The notes under the pieces: generated by a model | Told to the model about the DNA's origin: nothing | The model's input: only the letters and a program-made list of their open reading frames with translations | Databases searched by the model: none | Part shown: piece after piece, positions 31,695 through 40,065 of the stretch | How the letters are laid out: each line of letters opens with the position of its first letter | How positions within the stretch are numbered: the first letter of the stretch is position 1 | Translations under genes and position numbers: made by a program | From: CAADGU01 sp964581605 | Lineage (GTDB): Bacteria; Chloroflexota; Anaerolineae; Promineifilales; Promineifilaceae | Direction: 5' to 3' | Assembly (NCBI GenBank): GCA_964581605.1 | Contig: CAZOPF010000034.1 | Coordinates: 1-51,825, forward strand | DNA: 51,825 bases

Positions 31695-32105
31695 ATGACT
31701 GAGACAATTGAATTCACCGAGATGGAAGAAAAAAGCAATATCGTTTTTGAAAACGCTCGCAAGGCTTACCTGGTTAGTTTAGGCACAGCTTCTTACACAG
31801 TTGCCACCACCACCGACGCTGTGAAAAACGCCCGTGCAAATGCTAGTGATTTTTCCACCAAAATGTTGGAACGCGGCGAAAAATTGGATAAGGAAACCCG
31901 CGAAAACATCAACAAGCAGCGGGAAGCACGTGAGAAGAACATTCGCAATACACAGAGACGGCTGGAAAAAGAGTTCGGCAAGCGCATGGAAGCGCTGCTA
32001 CACGCGATGAACATTCCTTCCAAGAATGACATCAACAGCCTGAGCAACAAAGTGACAAAGCTGAACAAGAAAGTGGAAGAGATGAGCAAACCGGCTGTTC
32101 AGTAA
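31695..32105 (+). CDS. phasin-like polyhydroxyalkanoate-granule protein
   Basis: 136 residues, highly charged and helical. The body (about 20-100) resembles phasins (PF05597-like). The C-terminus MNIPSKNDINSLSNKVTKLN is the phasin-type leucine-zipper motif, shared with the next two genes. Granule-coating proteins of this type control size and stability of PHB granules. SD GGAGG is seven bases before the ATG, and the gene is driven by a PhaR-type operator. No PHA synthase lies in the window. Confidence 0.8.
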   Translation: MTETIEFTEMEEKSNIVFENARKAYLVSLGTASYTVATTTDAVKNARANASDFSTKMLERGEKLDKETRENINKQREAREKNIRNTQRRLEKEFGKRMEALLHAMNIPSKNDINSLSNKVTKLNKKVEEMSKPAVQ

Positions 32106-32140
32106 ATAGTGAGCAGTGGGCAGTGAGCAGTAAACAGTGA

Positions 32141-32173
32141 AGAAGCAGGCTTATGAGCCTGCTTCTTTTTTTG
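32141..32173 (+). terminator. rho-independent terminator after the phasin gene
   Basis: Stem GAAGCAGGCT-TATG-AGCCTGCTTC followed by seven T. Preceded by CAGTGAG-type heptads (32102-32140). Confidence 0.88.
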
Positions 32174-32227
32174 TTTGGCGGGGGTATACTTGACCGGGTG
32201 ATATGGTAAGTGATCGTTTGCAAATAA

Positions 32228-32300
32228 GTTAGCGATTGGGTAATTGGGTAATTAAGTAATGGAAGCGGCTAATTACCAAATTGCTCAATTACATAATTAC
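32228..32300. repeat. dispersed intergenic repeat (copy A)
   Basis: About 73 bp containing GATTGGGTAATTGGGTAATT units and an inverted partner. Its reverse complement recurs almost unchanged at 48484-48556, so this is a mobile or copied element. Confidence 0.75.
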
Positions 32301-32329
32301 TGCACGGTTACTAAGCGGATAAAAATCCG

Positions 32330-32356
32330 TAAGGCGATTTTCCAAATCGCCTTACA
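32330..32356. repeat. GTAAGGCGATT hairpin
   Basis: Inverted repeat GTAAGGCGATT / AATCGCCTTAC with a short loop, just before the second phasin-like gene. Confidence 0.55.
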
Positions 32357-32374
32357 ACGTTTGAAGGTGTGCAA

Positions 32375-32788
32375 ATGAGTGAAAATATGATTGCTGTAGA
32401 GGAAGAGATTGTAGAGGGTGGCACGGCCGTTTCGTCAAGCTCAGTGCTGGCGGTGTCCCCAGGGGCGACGTCTCGCCGATTGATGATGGCCAGTATTGGG
32501 GCGGTCGTGGTGGTGGGCGGGGCCGTTAAGTCGCGGGTGAGCGGGTTTATGGAGTCCGCAGAGTTGGAAACAGCAGCAGAACAGCCGCCACAACAGCGAC
32601 GTTTGTGGAACCCCATTGATTCCCTGTTAACTCGTCTGAACGTGCCTACCAAAACGGACATTGATGCCTTAAACGATCAGGTATCGGCCCTGCTGACAAA
32701 GATAGAGGCGCTGCAAGAATTAGAACAACGGCCGTTGCCAACTCCCTCTGATATCATCCATGAAGAGATGGAGGAGGTGGGAGGCTGA
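32375..32788 (+). CDS. phasin-like protein, alanine/valine segment
   Basis: 137 residues. A small hydrophobic stretch at about 30-50 (LMMASIGAVVVVGGA), then a hydrophilic linker and a C-terminal zipper motif (LNVPTKTDIDALNDQVSALL) like the one in the previous protein. ATG 32375 has AAGG eight bases upstream. It sits between the phasin and phaR, so a granule-surface role is plausible. Confidence 0.65.
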   Translation: MSENMIAVEEEIVEGGTAVSSSSVLAVSPGATSRRLMMASIGAVVVVGGAVKSRVSGFMESAELETAAEQPPQQRRLWNPIDSLLTRLNVPTKTDIDALNDQVSALLTKIEALQELEQRPLPTPSDIIHEEMEEVGG

Positions 32789-32830
32789 GAAGTGGTTCCA
32801 TTCTCAATCTTCTCATCTCTTCATTTCCCT

Positions 32831-32882
32831 TTTGCATCCATTACAATCCCGCCTATAATTCTTATGACGCACTGAATCATAA
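32831..32882 (+). promoter_or_regulatory. phaR promoter with autoregulatory operator
   Basis: -35 TTTGCA (32831-32836), 17-bp spacer, -10 TATAAT (32854-32859). Immediately downstream, TTATGA...TCATAA (32862-32882) encloses a TTATGACGCACTG half-site matching the phasin operator. Confidence 0.65.
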
Positions 32883-32893
32883 AGGAACAGGGC

Positions 32894-33487
32894 ATGCGGG
32901 TCATTAAAAGGTATCCCAATCGCAAACTGTACGATACCGAGGAGAAAAAATACATCACCCTGGATGGCATTGCCGACCTGATCCGCCAGGGTGAAGACGT
33001 GCAGGTGGTAGACCACACCACCGATGAAGACCTGACGGCCGTCACCCTCTCCCAAATCATCTTTGAACAAGAAAAGCGCAGCAGCGGCTTCCTGCCCCAA
33101 TCCGTCCTCGCCGGGCTGGTGCAGTCTGGCGGCGACACGGTGAACGCCCTGCGCCGCACCCTGAGCGCCCCATTGGGGATGCTGCATCATGTAGACGAAG
33201 AGATCGAAAAACGACTGCAAACCCTGGTCAATCGTGGCGAACTGGCGCGGGAAGACGCCACTCGTCTGCGCGACAAACTGCTCTCGTTAGGCTCAGATGT
33301 TGCGGAATCCGCCTCACCGGGGCAGCAGATCGGCCGTTTGTTTAGTGCCCGCGGCGTGCCTTCGCGTGATGAAGTTGAGCACCTCACCAGCCAGATTGAA
33401 GAGTTGTCATCTCGCATTGACAGCCTGATTGAAGAAAGTGATAAATCCCAACCCACTCCCACCCATTCCCCTGAACCGCCTTCATGA
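32894..33487 (+). CDS. phaR: PHA synthesis repressor PhaR
   Basis: 197 residues. The N-terminal domain VIKRYPNRKLYDTEEKKYIT is the diagnostic PHB/PHA accumulation regulator DNA-binding domain. PhaR represses phasin and its own gene and is released when polymer granules bind it. The C-terminus carries RGVPSRDEVEHLTSQIEELS, the same zipper motif as the two phasin-like neighbours. SD AAGGA lies before ATG 32894. Autoregulation is supported by the shared operator half-site. Confidence 0.9.
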   Translation: MRVIKRYPNRKLYDTEEKKYITLDGIADLIRQGEDVQVVDHTTDEDLTAVTLSQIIFEQEKRSSGFLPQSVLAGLVQSGGDTVNALRRTLSAPLGMLHHVDEEIEKRLQTLVNRGELAREDATRLRDKLLSLGSDVAESASPGQQIGRLFSARGVPSRDEVEHLTSQIEELSSRIDSLIEESDKSQPTPTHSPEPPS

Positions 33488-34050
33488 TCCAAATTTCCGG
33501 CTCGATACAGCGCACCTTCATTTTCCCTGCGGAAGTTCAAGAAACACTCACTTTTTTTAGTGAGTTGGTGCAGGTTGCCCAGTTTATGCCCCATATTTCA
33601 CTGGTGCATATGTATGCGCCCCATCAGATTCGGGTGATGTATGAGACAGTGGAATTAGGGTCATATACCATCCGTATATTCACCGACCTGGAAGGGAAAA
33701 TAGACCGTAAGGCCCATACGATTTCTGTGCAGCCGATTAAATTGGACACGGCCGTGCCCATCCACCCCCAAGCCACCCTGCGCGAAACCATCGGGCAAGG
33801 CCTCTTTGCCATCCAGGCCCAGCTTTATGATCTGGATGACCGCACCCGCATTGAAGCTAATCTCCGCCTGCAAGCAGAACTAGAGCAGCCACGCGGCATG
33901 AACCTGATGCCCAAGCGCGTCGTCAACCGCATCGCCCAGGGCATCACCGACCACCGGATGCGCGAAATGGCCGACGGCTTCATCCGCACCGCCCTCGCCA
34001 CCTACCACGATTGCGAAGGCTGCGAAGCCATGTGCCTGCTGGCGGACTGA
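33484..34050 (+). CDS. DUF1997/SRPBCC-like protein coupled to phaR
   Basis: 188 residues. ATG overlaps the phaR stop (ATGA), so translation is coupled. The fold looks like DUF1997 (SRPBCC lipid-binding barrel): the segment MIQISGSIQRTFIFPAEVQE, then LVQVAQFMPHISLV. DUF1997 proteins are known from plants and cyanobacteria without firm function. Its pairing with phaR suggests a polymer or lipid connection. Confidence 0.75.
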   Translation: MIQISGSIQRTFIFPAEVQETLTFFSELVQVAQFMPHISLVHMYAPHQIRVMYETVELGSYTIRIFTDLEGKIDRKAHTISVQPIKLDTAVPIHPQATLRETIGQGLFAIQAQLYDLDDRTRIEANLRLQAELEQPRGMNLMPKRVVNRIAQGITDHRMREMADGFIRTALATYHDCEGCEAMCLLAD

Positions 34051-34059
34051 ACGGGGCAA

Positions 34060-34115
34060 GCGGCGGGTTGCAGGTGGCAAGTGATCACCTGCCACTTGCC
34101 ACTTACAACCCGCCA
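34060..34115. repeat. heptad-unit hairpin (CAGGTGGCAAGTG type)
   Basis: CGGGTTGCAGGTGGCAAGTG with a near-perfect inverted partner; same units as the 671-732 element. Confidence 0.7.
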
Positions 34116-34261
34116 CCTTCATTTTTTGACACCATTCCCCTCTTTAGGTAAAACAGATACAATTAACTTGCGTTAAATTTAGACAATCCTCACAACTCAA
34201 CGATACCGTGACCCAACACGATAGTAGCTTCCTAATCATGGAACGCACCACAACAGATGAA

Positions 34262-34302
34262 AATTCATAATTCATCCTTCATAATTCATAATTTTCAGAG
34301 GA
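34262..34302. repeat. heptad tandem repeat (ATTCATA)
   Basis: Four units of ATTCATA/ATTCATC in tandem directly upstream of the coxG ribosome-binding site; no long inverted arm. Confidence 0.6.
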
Positions 34303-34309
34303 GACAGTG

Positions 34310-34993
34310 ATGAAGATCAACGGCACACATACTTTTGCCGCCCCTATTGAGGTCATCTGGCCCATGTTGCTCGATCCTCAGGTGTTAGCCAGTGTTATGC
34401 CTGGCTGCGAAAAACTGGAGCAGGTGGCCGAAAACGAATATCAGGGCATTCTCAAAATCAAGGTTGGCCCGGTGCAAGGTAATTTTAATGGCAACATTCA
34501 CCTGTCAGACATCCAATCGCCGGAAAGTTATACCATTGCCGTAGATGGCAAGGGCGCGCCGGGATTTGTGAAGGGCAACGGCCGTCTCCGCTTAGAAGCC
34601 AACGGCGACAGCACCATCCTGCACTACGAAGGCGACGCCCAGGTGGGTGGCCGCCTGGCCAGCGTCGGTCAACGATTGCTAGACACCTCCGCCAACGCCA
34701 TCATCCGCCAAAGCCTGGAAGGGCTGGAAGCACAGATCGCGGCGCGGATGAATGGAGGCGGGCAGGTAGGGGAAGACACGGCCGTCGCCACTCCTCCATC
34801 CGCTCCTCCCACTCAAACCGAATTCGCCTTCGGCGTCGCCCGGCACATGGTCGAAGATATGCTCGCCGACGAAGAACAGGCCGAACTCGTCCGCAAAGTG
34901 GTCATTGGCGCTGGTGCTTTACTCATCCTGTATATTTTGCTGGATTGGTTTGCCGGGCGCATTGCCAACAAAGTAGCCCGGAAGTTGAAATAA
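34310..34993 (+). CDS. coxG: CO dehydrogenase subunit G (CoxG), membrane-tailed SRPBCC protein
   Basis: 227 residues. An SRPBCC domain (about 1-150) with FAAPIEVIWPMLLDP and VMPGCEKLE as in CoxG. A linker and a C-terminal membrane segment (VVIGAGALLILYILLDW) follow. CoxG recruits the molybdenum hydroxylase to the membrane or delivers lipid/quinone. ATG 34310 has GGAG upstream. It is first in the cox operon, 155 bp before coxS with a hairpin between. Confidence 0.85.
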   Translation: MKINGTHTFAAPIEVIWPMLLDPQVLASVMPGCEKLEQVAENEYQGILKIKVGPVQGNFNGNIHLSDIQSPESYTIAVDGKGAPGFVKGNGRLRLEANGDSTILHYEGDAQVGGRLASVGQRLLDTSANAIIRQSLEGLEAQIAARMNGGGQVGEDTAVATPPSAPPTQTEFAFGVARHMVEDMLADEEQAELVRKVVIGAGALLILYILLDWFAGRIANKVARKLK

Positions 34994-35046
34994 TTGCGAT
35001 AGTGGGATATTGAGATATTGCTCAATATCCTAATATCCCACTATCG
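34994..35046. repeat. unit-repeat hairpin (GATATTG/CAATATC)
   Basis: GCGATAGTGGGATATTGAG with the inverted CTCAATATCC...CACTATCGC partner, a long near-perfect palindrome between coxG and coxS. Confidence 0.75.
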
Positions 35047-35147
35047 CACCACCCACAAAAAAGGAGGTGCATTCACCCACAAACCCAAACTGACATCCCC
35101 ACTCATTTATCCGTTCGTTCACAATTCAGGAAAGGAGGCGGTAAAAC

Positions 35148-35618
35148 ATGAAAGTATCCATGACTGTCAACGGCAAAGCTACTGAGCGTGATGTGGAACC
35201 GCGGATGCTGCTGGTTCACTTCTTGCGCGATGAGCTGGGCCTGACAGGGGCCAACATTGGCTGCGACACCACCCAATGCGGCTCCTGCACCATTCATTTG
35301 AACGGCACGGCCGTGAAATCATGCACAGTCCTCGCCGTCCAGGCCGATGGCGCAAGCGTCACCACCATCGAAGGGCTGGCCAGCAATGGCAATCTCCATC
35401 CCATGCAACAAGCCTTTTGGGACAAACACGGTCTGCAATGCGGCTTTTGCACCCCCGGCATGATTATGGCCGCGACCAAACTGGCTGAAGGCCACCCCCA
35501 TCTCACCGACGAAGAAATTCGGCACGGTTTGGAAGGCAATCTCTGTCGCTGCACCGGCTACGAGAACATCGTCCGCGCCGTCAAAGCTGGCGCGCAGGCA
35601 ATGGCAGGAGGTGACTGA
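35148..35618 (+). CDS. coxS: molybdenum hydroxylase small [2Fe-2S] subunit
   Basis: 156 residues. The plant-ferredoxin-type cluster (GCDTTQCGSCTIHLNG with its further Cys) and the C-terminal [2Fe-2S] domain (CGFCTPGMIMAATKL, LCRCTGYENIV) are complete. It transfers electrons from the Mo site of CoxL to the FAD of CoxM. SD AGGAGG before ATG. Its stop overlaps the coxL start by one base. Confidence 0.95.
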   Translation: MKVSMTVNGKATERDVEPRMLLVHFLRDELGLTGANIGCDTTQCGSCTIHLNGTAVKSCTVLAVQADGASVTTIEGLASNGNLHPMQQAFWDKHGLQCGFCTPGMIMAATKLAEGHPHLTDEEIRHGLEGNLCRCTGYENIVRAVKAGAQAMAGGD

Positions 35619-37981
35619 TGGCTAACTACAAAGGTAAATCCATGAAGCGGGTAGAAGACCCGCGATTTATTCAAGGCAAAGGTCGCTACGTGGCCAACCT
35701 GTCCATGCCCGGCATGGTGCATGTGGCCATCAAACGCAGCCCCTACGCGCACGCCACCATCAACAGCATTGATACGTCGGCCGCGGCCGCGCTGCCCGGC
35801 GTGGTAGCCGTCTATACCGGGTCGGATTTCTCGAATGTGGGCGGGTTGCCCTGTGGTTTTACGCCGCCCGGCATCAAGACCCCGGCCCATCCGGTTGTGG
35901 CTGTGGGCAAGGTGCGGCACGTCGGTGATCCGGTAGCCGTCGTCGTCGCCGAAAATGCCTACATCGCCCATGATGCGGTGGAGTTGATCGAGGTGGATTA
36001 CACCCCTCTGCCTGCCGTGATAGACGCCAAAGGAGCGATGGACGCCGGCGCGCCGCTCGTTCACGACGATGTGCCCGACAATTGCAGCTTCTATTGGGCT
36101 TTGGGCGATAAAGATGCGGTTGCCCAGACTGTAGCTGGCGCTGAACATGTGGTGGAGTTGGAACTGATCAACCAGCGGCTCATCCCCAACGCCATGGAAC
36201 CCCGCGCCTGTGCCGCCCAATGGGACTCCTTCATGGAAAACATGACGGTGTGGACGACCAGCCAGAATCCGCACACCATCCGCCTGCTACTCGGCGCGTT
36301 TACGCTGCAAGTTCCCGAACACAAACTGCGCGTCATTTCCCCGGATGTAGGCGGCGGTTTTGGCAGCAAAATTTTCCATTATGCCGAAGAGGTGATTGTG
36401 CCCTGGGTGGCGCGGGCGGTGAATCGCCCGGCCAAATGGGTGTCTACGCGCAGTGAAGCCTCGATGACGGATGCACACGGCCGTGACCACGTTACCCATG
36501 CCAAGCTCGCCCTGAAAAGCGATGGCACCATCACCGGCCTCTACGTCACCACCTGGGCTAACATGGGCGCGTATCTCTCCACCTTCGCCCCCCTCATCCC
36601 CACTGCCCTTTACATCACCCTGCTCTCCGGCCTGTACAAAATCCCCGTCATTTTCGGTGAAACGTATGGCACCATGACCAACACCGTGCCCGTAGACGCT
36701 TATCGGGGCGCCGGCCGCCCCGAAGCCAGCTACGTCCTGGAACGATTGATGGATATGGCCGCCCAAGACCTGAAGATGGACCCGGTGGAACTGCGCCGCA
36801 AAAACCTGATTCAGCCTGACGAATTCCCCTACCAGACGCCAGTGGCTCTGCAATATGACAGCGGCAACTACCCCGCCCTGTTTGACAAAATCGAACAACT
36901 GGCGGACTACAAAGGGCTGCGAAAGGAACAGGAAAAGGCAAGGAAAGACGGCCGTCTCGTCGGCGTCGGTTTTAGCAGTTGCATTGAAGCCAGTGGGCCA
37001 GCGCCGTCGGCCGTTGCCGTCGGTTTAGGTGCAGGCATCGGCCTGTTTGAAAGCGGCGTCATCCGCGTACACCCCACCGGCAAAGTGACCGTGCTCACCG
37101 GCTCCCACGCGCACGGCCAGGGGCACGAAACCACCTTCGCCCAGATTGTGGCCGATGAGTTGGGCGTACCCATGGAAGATGTGGAAATCATTCATGGCGA
37201 CACCGAACGCACCCCTTATGGCGTGGGCACTTACGGCAGCCGCAGCGCCGCCATCGGCGGCAGCGCGCTGGTCAAGAGCGCGGAGAAAATCCGCCACAAA
37301 CTGACCATTTTGGCCGCGCATCTGCTGGAAGCTGACCCGGCGGACATGGTGTATGACCAGGCCAGTGGCAAAGTGCATGTGAAGGGTGCGCCTGACCGGG
37401 CGAAAGCATTTGGCGAACTCTCCTTTGCTCTAACAACGGCCGATAAGCTGCCGCCAGGCATGGAAGCGGGGTTGGAAGAGACCTCCTTCTATGACCCGGC
37501 CAACTTCACCTTCCCCAACAGCGCCCACGTGGCCCAGGTGGAAATTGACCGGGACACCGGCGAAGTGACCATTCAAAAGTATGCGGCCGTAGACGATGTG
37601 GGCAAGGTGATCAACCCGCTCATCGTTGAAGGGCAGATTGTGGGTGGTATTGCCCAGGGCGTGGGCCAGGCATTGTGGGAACATGGCGTCTACGATAGCA
37701 ACGGCCAGTTGCTCACGGCCACCATGCTCGACTATGCCATGCCCCGCGCCGACCGCTTCCCCCCCATCAAAGTTGACCGCAACGAGACCCCGTCTCCGCA
37801 CAACCCGTTGGGCGTGAAAGGGGCGGGCGAAATGGGCACCATTGCCGCCACCGCCACTATCGCCAGCGCGGTGATGGATGCGTTGGCCCCGTTGGGTATC
37901 AGGCATCTGGAAATGCCGCTGACGGCCGAGAAAATCCACAATGCTATCGTTGCCGCTACGGGCAATGGAGGAGGTAACTGA
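35618..37981 (+). CDS. coxL: molybdenum hydroxylase large subunit, form II CO dehydrogenase type
   Basis: 787 residues, complete. The active-site loop is AYRGAGR (residues 361-367), the form II variant, not the AYRCSFR of true aerobic CODH. Other Mo-pterin motifs: GGGFGSK, QGQG-type GHGQGHETTFAQI, and GVKGAGEMGT. Form II enzymes belong to the xanthine dehydrogenase family and may oxidise CO poorly or act on other substrates. Gene order S-L-M and one-base overlaps on both sides show a tight operon. Confidence 0.93.
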   Translation: MANYKGKSMKRVEDPRFIQGKGRYVANLSMPGMVHVAIKRSPYAHATINSIDTSAAAALPGVVAVYTGSDFSNVGGLPCGFTPPGIKTPAHPVVAVGKVRHVGDPVAVVVAENAYIAHDAVELIEVDYTPLPAVIDAKGAMDAGAPLVHDDVPDNCSFYWALGDKDAVAQTVAGAEHVVELELINQRLIPNAMEPRACAAQWDSFMENMTVWTTSQNPHTIRLLLGAFTLQVPEHKLRVISPDVGGGFGSKIFHYAEEVIVPWVARAVNRPAKWVSTRSEASMTDAHGRDHVTHAKLALKSDGTITGLYVTTWANMGAYLSTFAPLIPTALYITLLSGLYKIPVIFGETYGTMTNTVPVDAYRGAGRPEASYVLERLMDMAAQDLKMDPVELRRKNLIQPDEFPYQTPVALQYDSGNYPALFDKIEQLADYKGLRKEQEKARKDGRLVGVGFSSCIEASGPAPSAVAVGLGAGIGLFESGVIRVHPTGKVTVLTGSHAHGQGHETTFAQIVADELGVPMEDVEIIHGDTERTPYGVGTYGSRSAAIGGSALVKSAEKIRHKLTILAAHLLEADPADMVYDQASGKVHVKGAPDRAKAFGELSFALTTADKLPPGMEAGLEETSFYDPANFTFPNSAHVAQVEIDRDTGEVTIQKYAAVDDVGKVINPLIVEGQIVGGIAQGVGQALWEHGVYDSNGQLLTATMLDYAMPRADRFPPIKVDRNETPSPHNPLGVKGAGEMGTIAATATIASAVMDALAPLGIRHLEMPLTAEKIHNAIVAATGNGGGN

Positions 37982-38922
37982 TGTATCCACCAAAATTTGA
38001 TTACTACCGGGCCGGTTCGGTGGACGAAGCGGTCGCCCTGATGGGCCAACACGGCGGCAAATTTATTGCTGGCGGCCACAGCCTGCTGCCGGTGATGAAG
38101 ATGCGCCTGGCTGACCCTGGTGTGTTGATTGATATTGGCCGGATTGAGGGACTGCGGGGCATCACGAAGAGTGGCAACAGCTTCCGCATTGGCGCACTGA
38201 CGACCCATGCCACCGTCGCCGCCGAAGGCGACCGCCACTTCCCGGACGCGCTGAAACATGCGGCCGGGATGATTGGCGATCCGCAGGTGCGCAACCGGGG
38301 TACGGTGGGCGGCAACGTGGCCCACGCCGACCCGGCCTCCGACCTGCCGACGGTCTTCCTGGCCTTGGGCGCAACCTTTCACATCGCCGGGCCAAACGGG
38401 GCGCGCAGCGTCCATGCGGCCAACTTTTTCACCGGGCTGTTTGAGACGGCGTTGGCGGAGAATGAGGTGTTGACGGCCGTAGAAGTCCCCGCCGAAGGTA
38501 CCGAAAACGGTTCAGCCTATGCCAAGTTGTTCAACCCCGCTTCCCGTTATGCGATGGTGGGCGCGTGTGCCAACATCACCGTCAGCCTGACGGGTGAGTG
38601 TACGGCGTGCAGCGTGGCCGTGGGTGGGCTGACGCCAAAGGCTACGGCCGCGCCATCGGTAGGTGCGGCGCTGGTTGGCAAGCGGCTCAACGATGAGAAC
38701 ATCGCCGCCGCCGCCGCCGCTGTCCTCAACGACCTGGGCAGCGACGTGATGGGCGACATTCACGCCAGCGCCGACTACCGCCGCCAGATGGCGCCCGTTT
38801 TTGTAGGCCGGGCGCTCACCCTGGCCGGGCACCGCGCCGGCTGGGTGGCCCGCCTGCAAAAACACACCAAGGATGTGGCGGCCGATGTGCTGGCCGAGAT
38901 TGAGCGGTTGTTGAGGAAGTAG
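37981..38922 (+). CDS. coxM: molybdenum hydroxylase medium FAD subunit
   Basis: 313 residues. FAD-binding motifs AGGHSLLPVMKMRL and the TxGGNxAHADPASDLP loop (TVGGNVAHADP). C-terminal CO_deh_flav_C domain. Accepts electrons from CoxS and passes them to the quinone pool. The stop lies at the start of a dispersed hairpin. Maturation genes (coxD, coxE, coxF, mobA) are not in the window. Confidence 0.93.
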   Translation: MYPPKFDYYRAGSVDEAVALMGQHGGKFIAGGHSLLPVMKMRLADPGVLIDIGRIEGLRGITKSGNSFRIGALTTHATVAAEGDRHFPDALKHAAGMIGDPQVRNRGTVGGNVAHADPASDLPTVFLALGATFHIAGPNGARSVHAANFFTGLFETALAENEVLTAVEVPAEGTENGSAYAKLFNPASRYAMVGACANITVSLTGECTACSVAVGGLTPKATAAPSVGAALVGKRLNDENIAAAAAAVLNDLGSDVMGDIHASADYRRQMAPVFVGRALTLAGHRAGWVARLQKHTKDVAADVLAEIERLLRK

Positions 38923-38989
38923 GGACAAGGCAGGTGGGACTTACCTGACCCGATTACCCGCCCCCCGCCCCCGCCTGCCTCGCCCGTAC
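38919..38989. repeat. diverged GTAGGG-AAGGCAG inverted repeat
   Basis: GTAGGGACAAGGCAGGTGGG at the coxM stop pairs imperfectly with the CCTGCCTCGCCCGTAC side; second copy of the element at 24224-24293. Confidence 0.65.
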
Positions 38990-39030
38990 AGGGTATTCAG
39001 TTAGCAGTGAGCGGTAAGCAGTAAGCAGTA

Positions 39031-39062
39031 AAAGAGCCGGTGTTGTCACCGGCTCTTTTTGT
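39031..39062 (+). terminator. rho-independent terminator of the cox operon
   Basis: AAGAGCCGGTG-TTGT-CACCGGCTCTTTTT stem-loop plus T run, preceded by AGTGAGCGGTAAGC heptads (39000-39030). Confidence 0.88.
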
Positions 39063-39121
39063 TTCTGCAGAATAATCTCTTTTGCCCTGTGCCCGACGCT
39101 ACTTTATAGTCAACATCAACA

Positions 39122-39379
39122 TATGAACGCAATTTCATCCGTTGCCGAAAAGGAAATAAACGATCCTCAGAAATTCCGGCCAGTGATGTGGATGTGCTCG
39201 TTACCTTTGCCCCTAAAGCGAATTGGGGGTTGCTGGATCATGTGCAGATGGAACAAGAGTTGGCCGGTTTGCTTGGTAAAGAAGTGGACATGGTGACAAA
39301 AAAGTCAGTTGAAACGAGCCACAACTGGCGACTTAGACAAGAAATCCTCCAAAGCAGCCAGGTGATTTTCCAGAAATGA
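39122..39379 (+). pseudogene. MNT-type nucleotidyltransferase antitoxin, N-terminally degraded
   Basis: The frame reads GNKRSSEIPASDVDVLVTF, which matches the nucleotidyltransferase active-site pattern GSxxRxE..SDxDxLV but without an intact GS and without a start codon. The C-terminal part (LLGKEVDMVTKKSVE) is intact. The stop overlaps the HEPN start by four bases, the usual MNT-HEPN order. It probably has lost function. Confidence 0.65.
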
Positions 39380-39678
39380 CCACACACAGTGAAGAGGTTA
39401 CGCTACTGCAAATTGCCCACGCCGCTGAATTGATTGCCGAATTTATCGCTGGTTTTGACCGGGATTTGTTTGGGCAAGACAGCCGAACGCAGTCGGCCGT
39501 CTTGCACCAGCTTTTGATCATTGGCGAAGCTGTGAAGCGTCTGTCCCCTGAATTTTGCGGGCAGCATCCTGGAATCCCCTGGAAGTTAATTGCCGGGATG
39601 CGCGATAAGTTGATTCATGCTTACGACAGCCCCGTCTCAGGCCCGACAAGGACTGGCCGCCTACTTAACCTTCTATAA
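39376..39678 (+). pseudogene. HEPN (DUF86) toxin truncated by an IS remnant
   Basis: The HEPN domain runs through MRDKLIHAYD, then the frame diverges into a short foreign tail and stops. In full-length DUF86 proteins the RxxxxH-type motif region is followed by about 25 more residues. The break point (about 39637) is where an IS3 transposase end begins. The toxin is an RNase that is AMPylated by MNT partners; here it is likely inactive. Confidence 0.65.
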
Positions 39679-39850
39679 TCAGAAGCGACTGCATCAATCG
39701 CTCGACTACCGTACCCTGGCTGCGATCTACCGGGTAGCCACACCGCCAGCCGACCTCAATGCCACTTTATTGAATTGTTAAAGATTTCAAAAGGAGTGAA
39801 CCTACCTTAACTTCGTTCCAAAATCTGTCTTGACAATCTAGGCCACCTTA
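39641..39850 (+). mobile_element. IS3-family remnant (OrfB C-terminus and right inverted repeat)
   Basis: In a frame different from HEPN, 39641-39781 encodes AAYLTFYNQKRLHQSLDY and RTLAAIYRVATPPA, the end of an IS3-type OrfB. About 45 bp on, the sequence ends in CTTGACAATCTAGGCCACC, resembling the right terminal repeat of IS3-group elements. The left part is deleted. The rest of 39851-40065 shows no gene, only AGTGAGC-type units at 40045-40072. Confidence 0.7.
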
Positions 39851-40065
39851 CAGGCCCGACCCATTCACCTATTGTCCTATAGAGCAGGGGAGCAGCAGTA
39901 GGCAGGGCGCAATAGCTGGCGTACCATTACTCCACCAGACGCATAATCCAATCTCTAACTTATACCAATCGGGGCCGTAAATGGCGGAAATTCGTCTGGT
40001 CAAGATTGGTGTTGTTTGCGAACAACTACTCTACTCAGGGGGAACTGCTCACTGCTCACTGTCCG

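Noticed and set aside
34993..35147. Short coding gene between coxG and coxS
   Set aside because: A GGAGGTG at 35056 looks like an SD, but no open frame of useful length follows; most of the gap is a hairpin.
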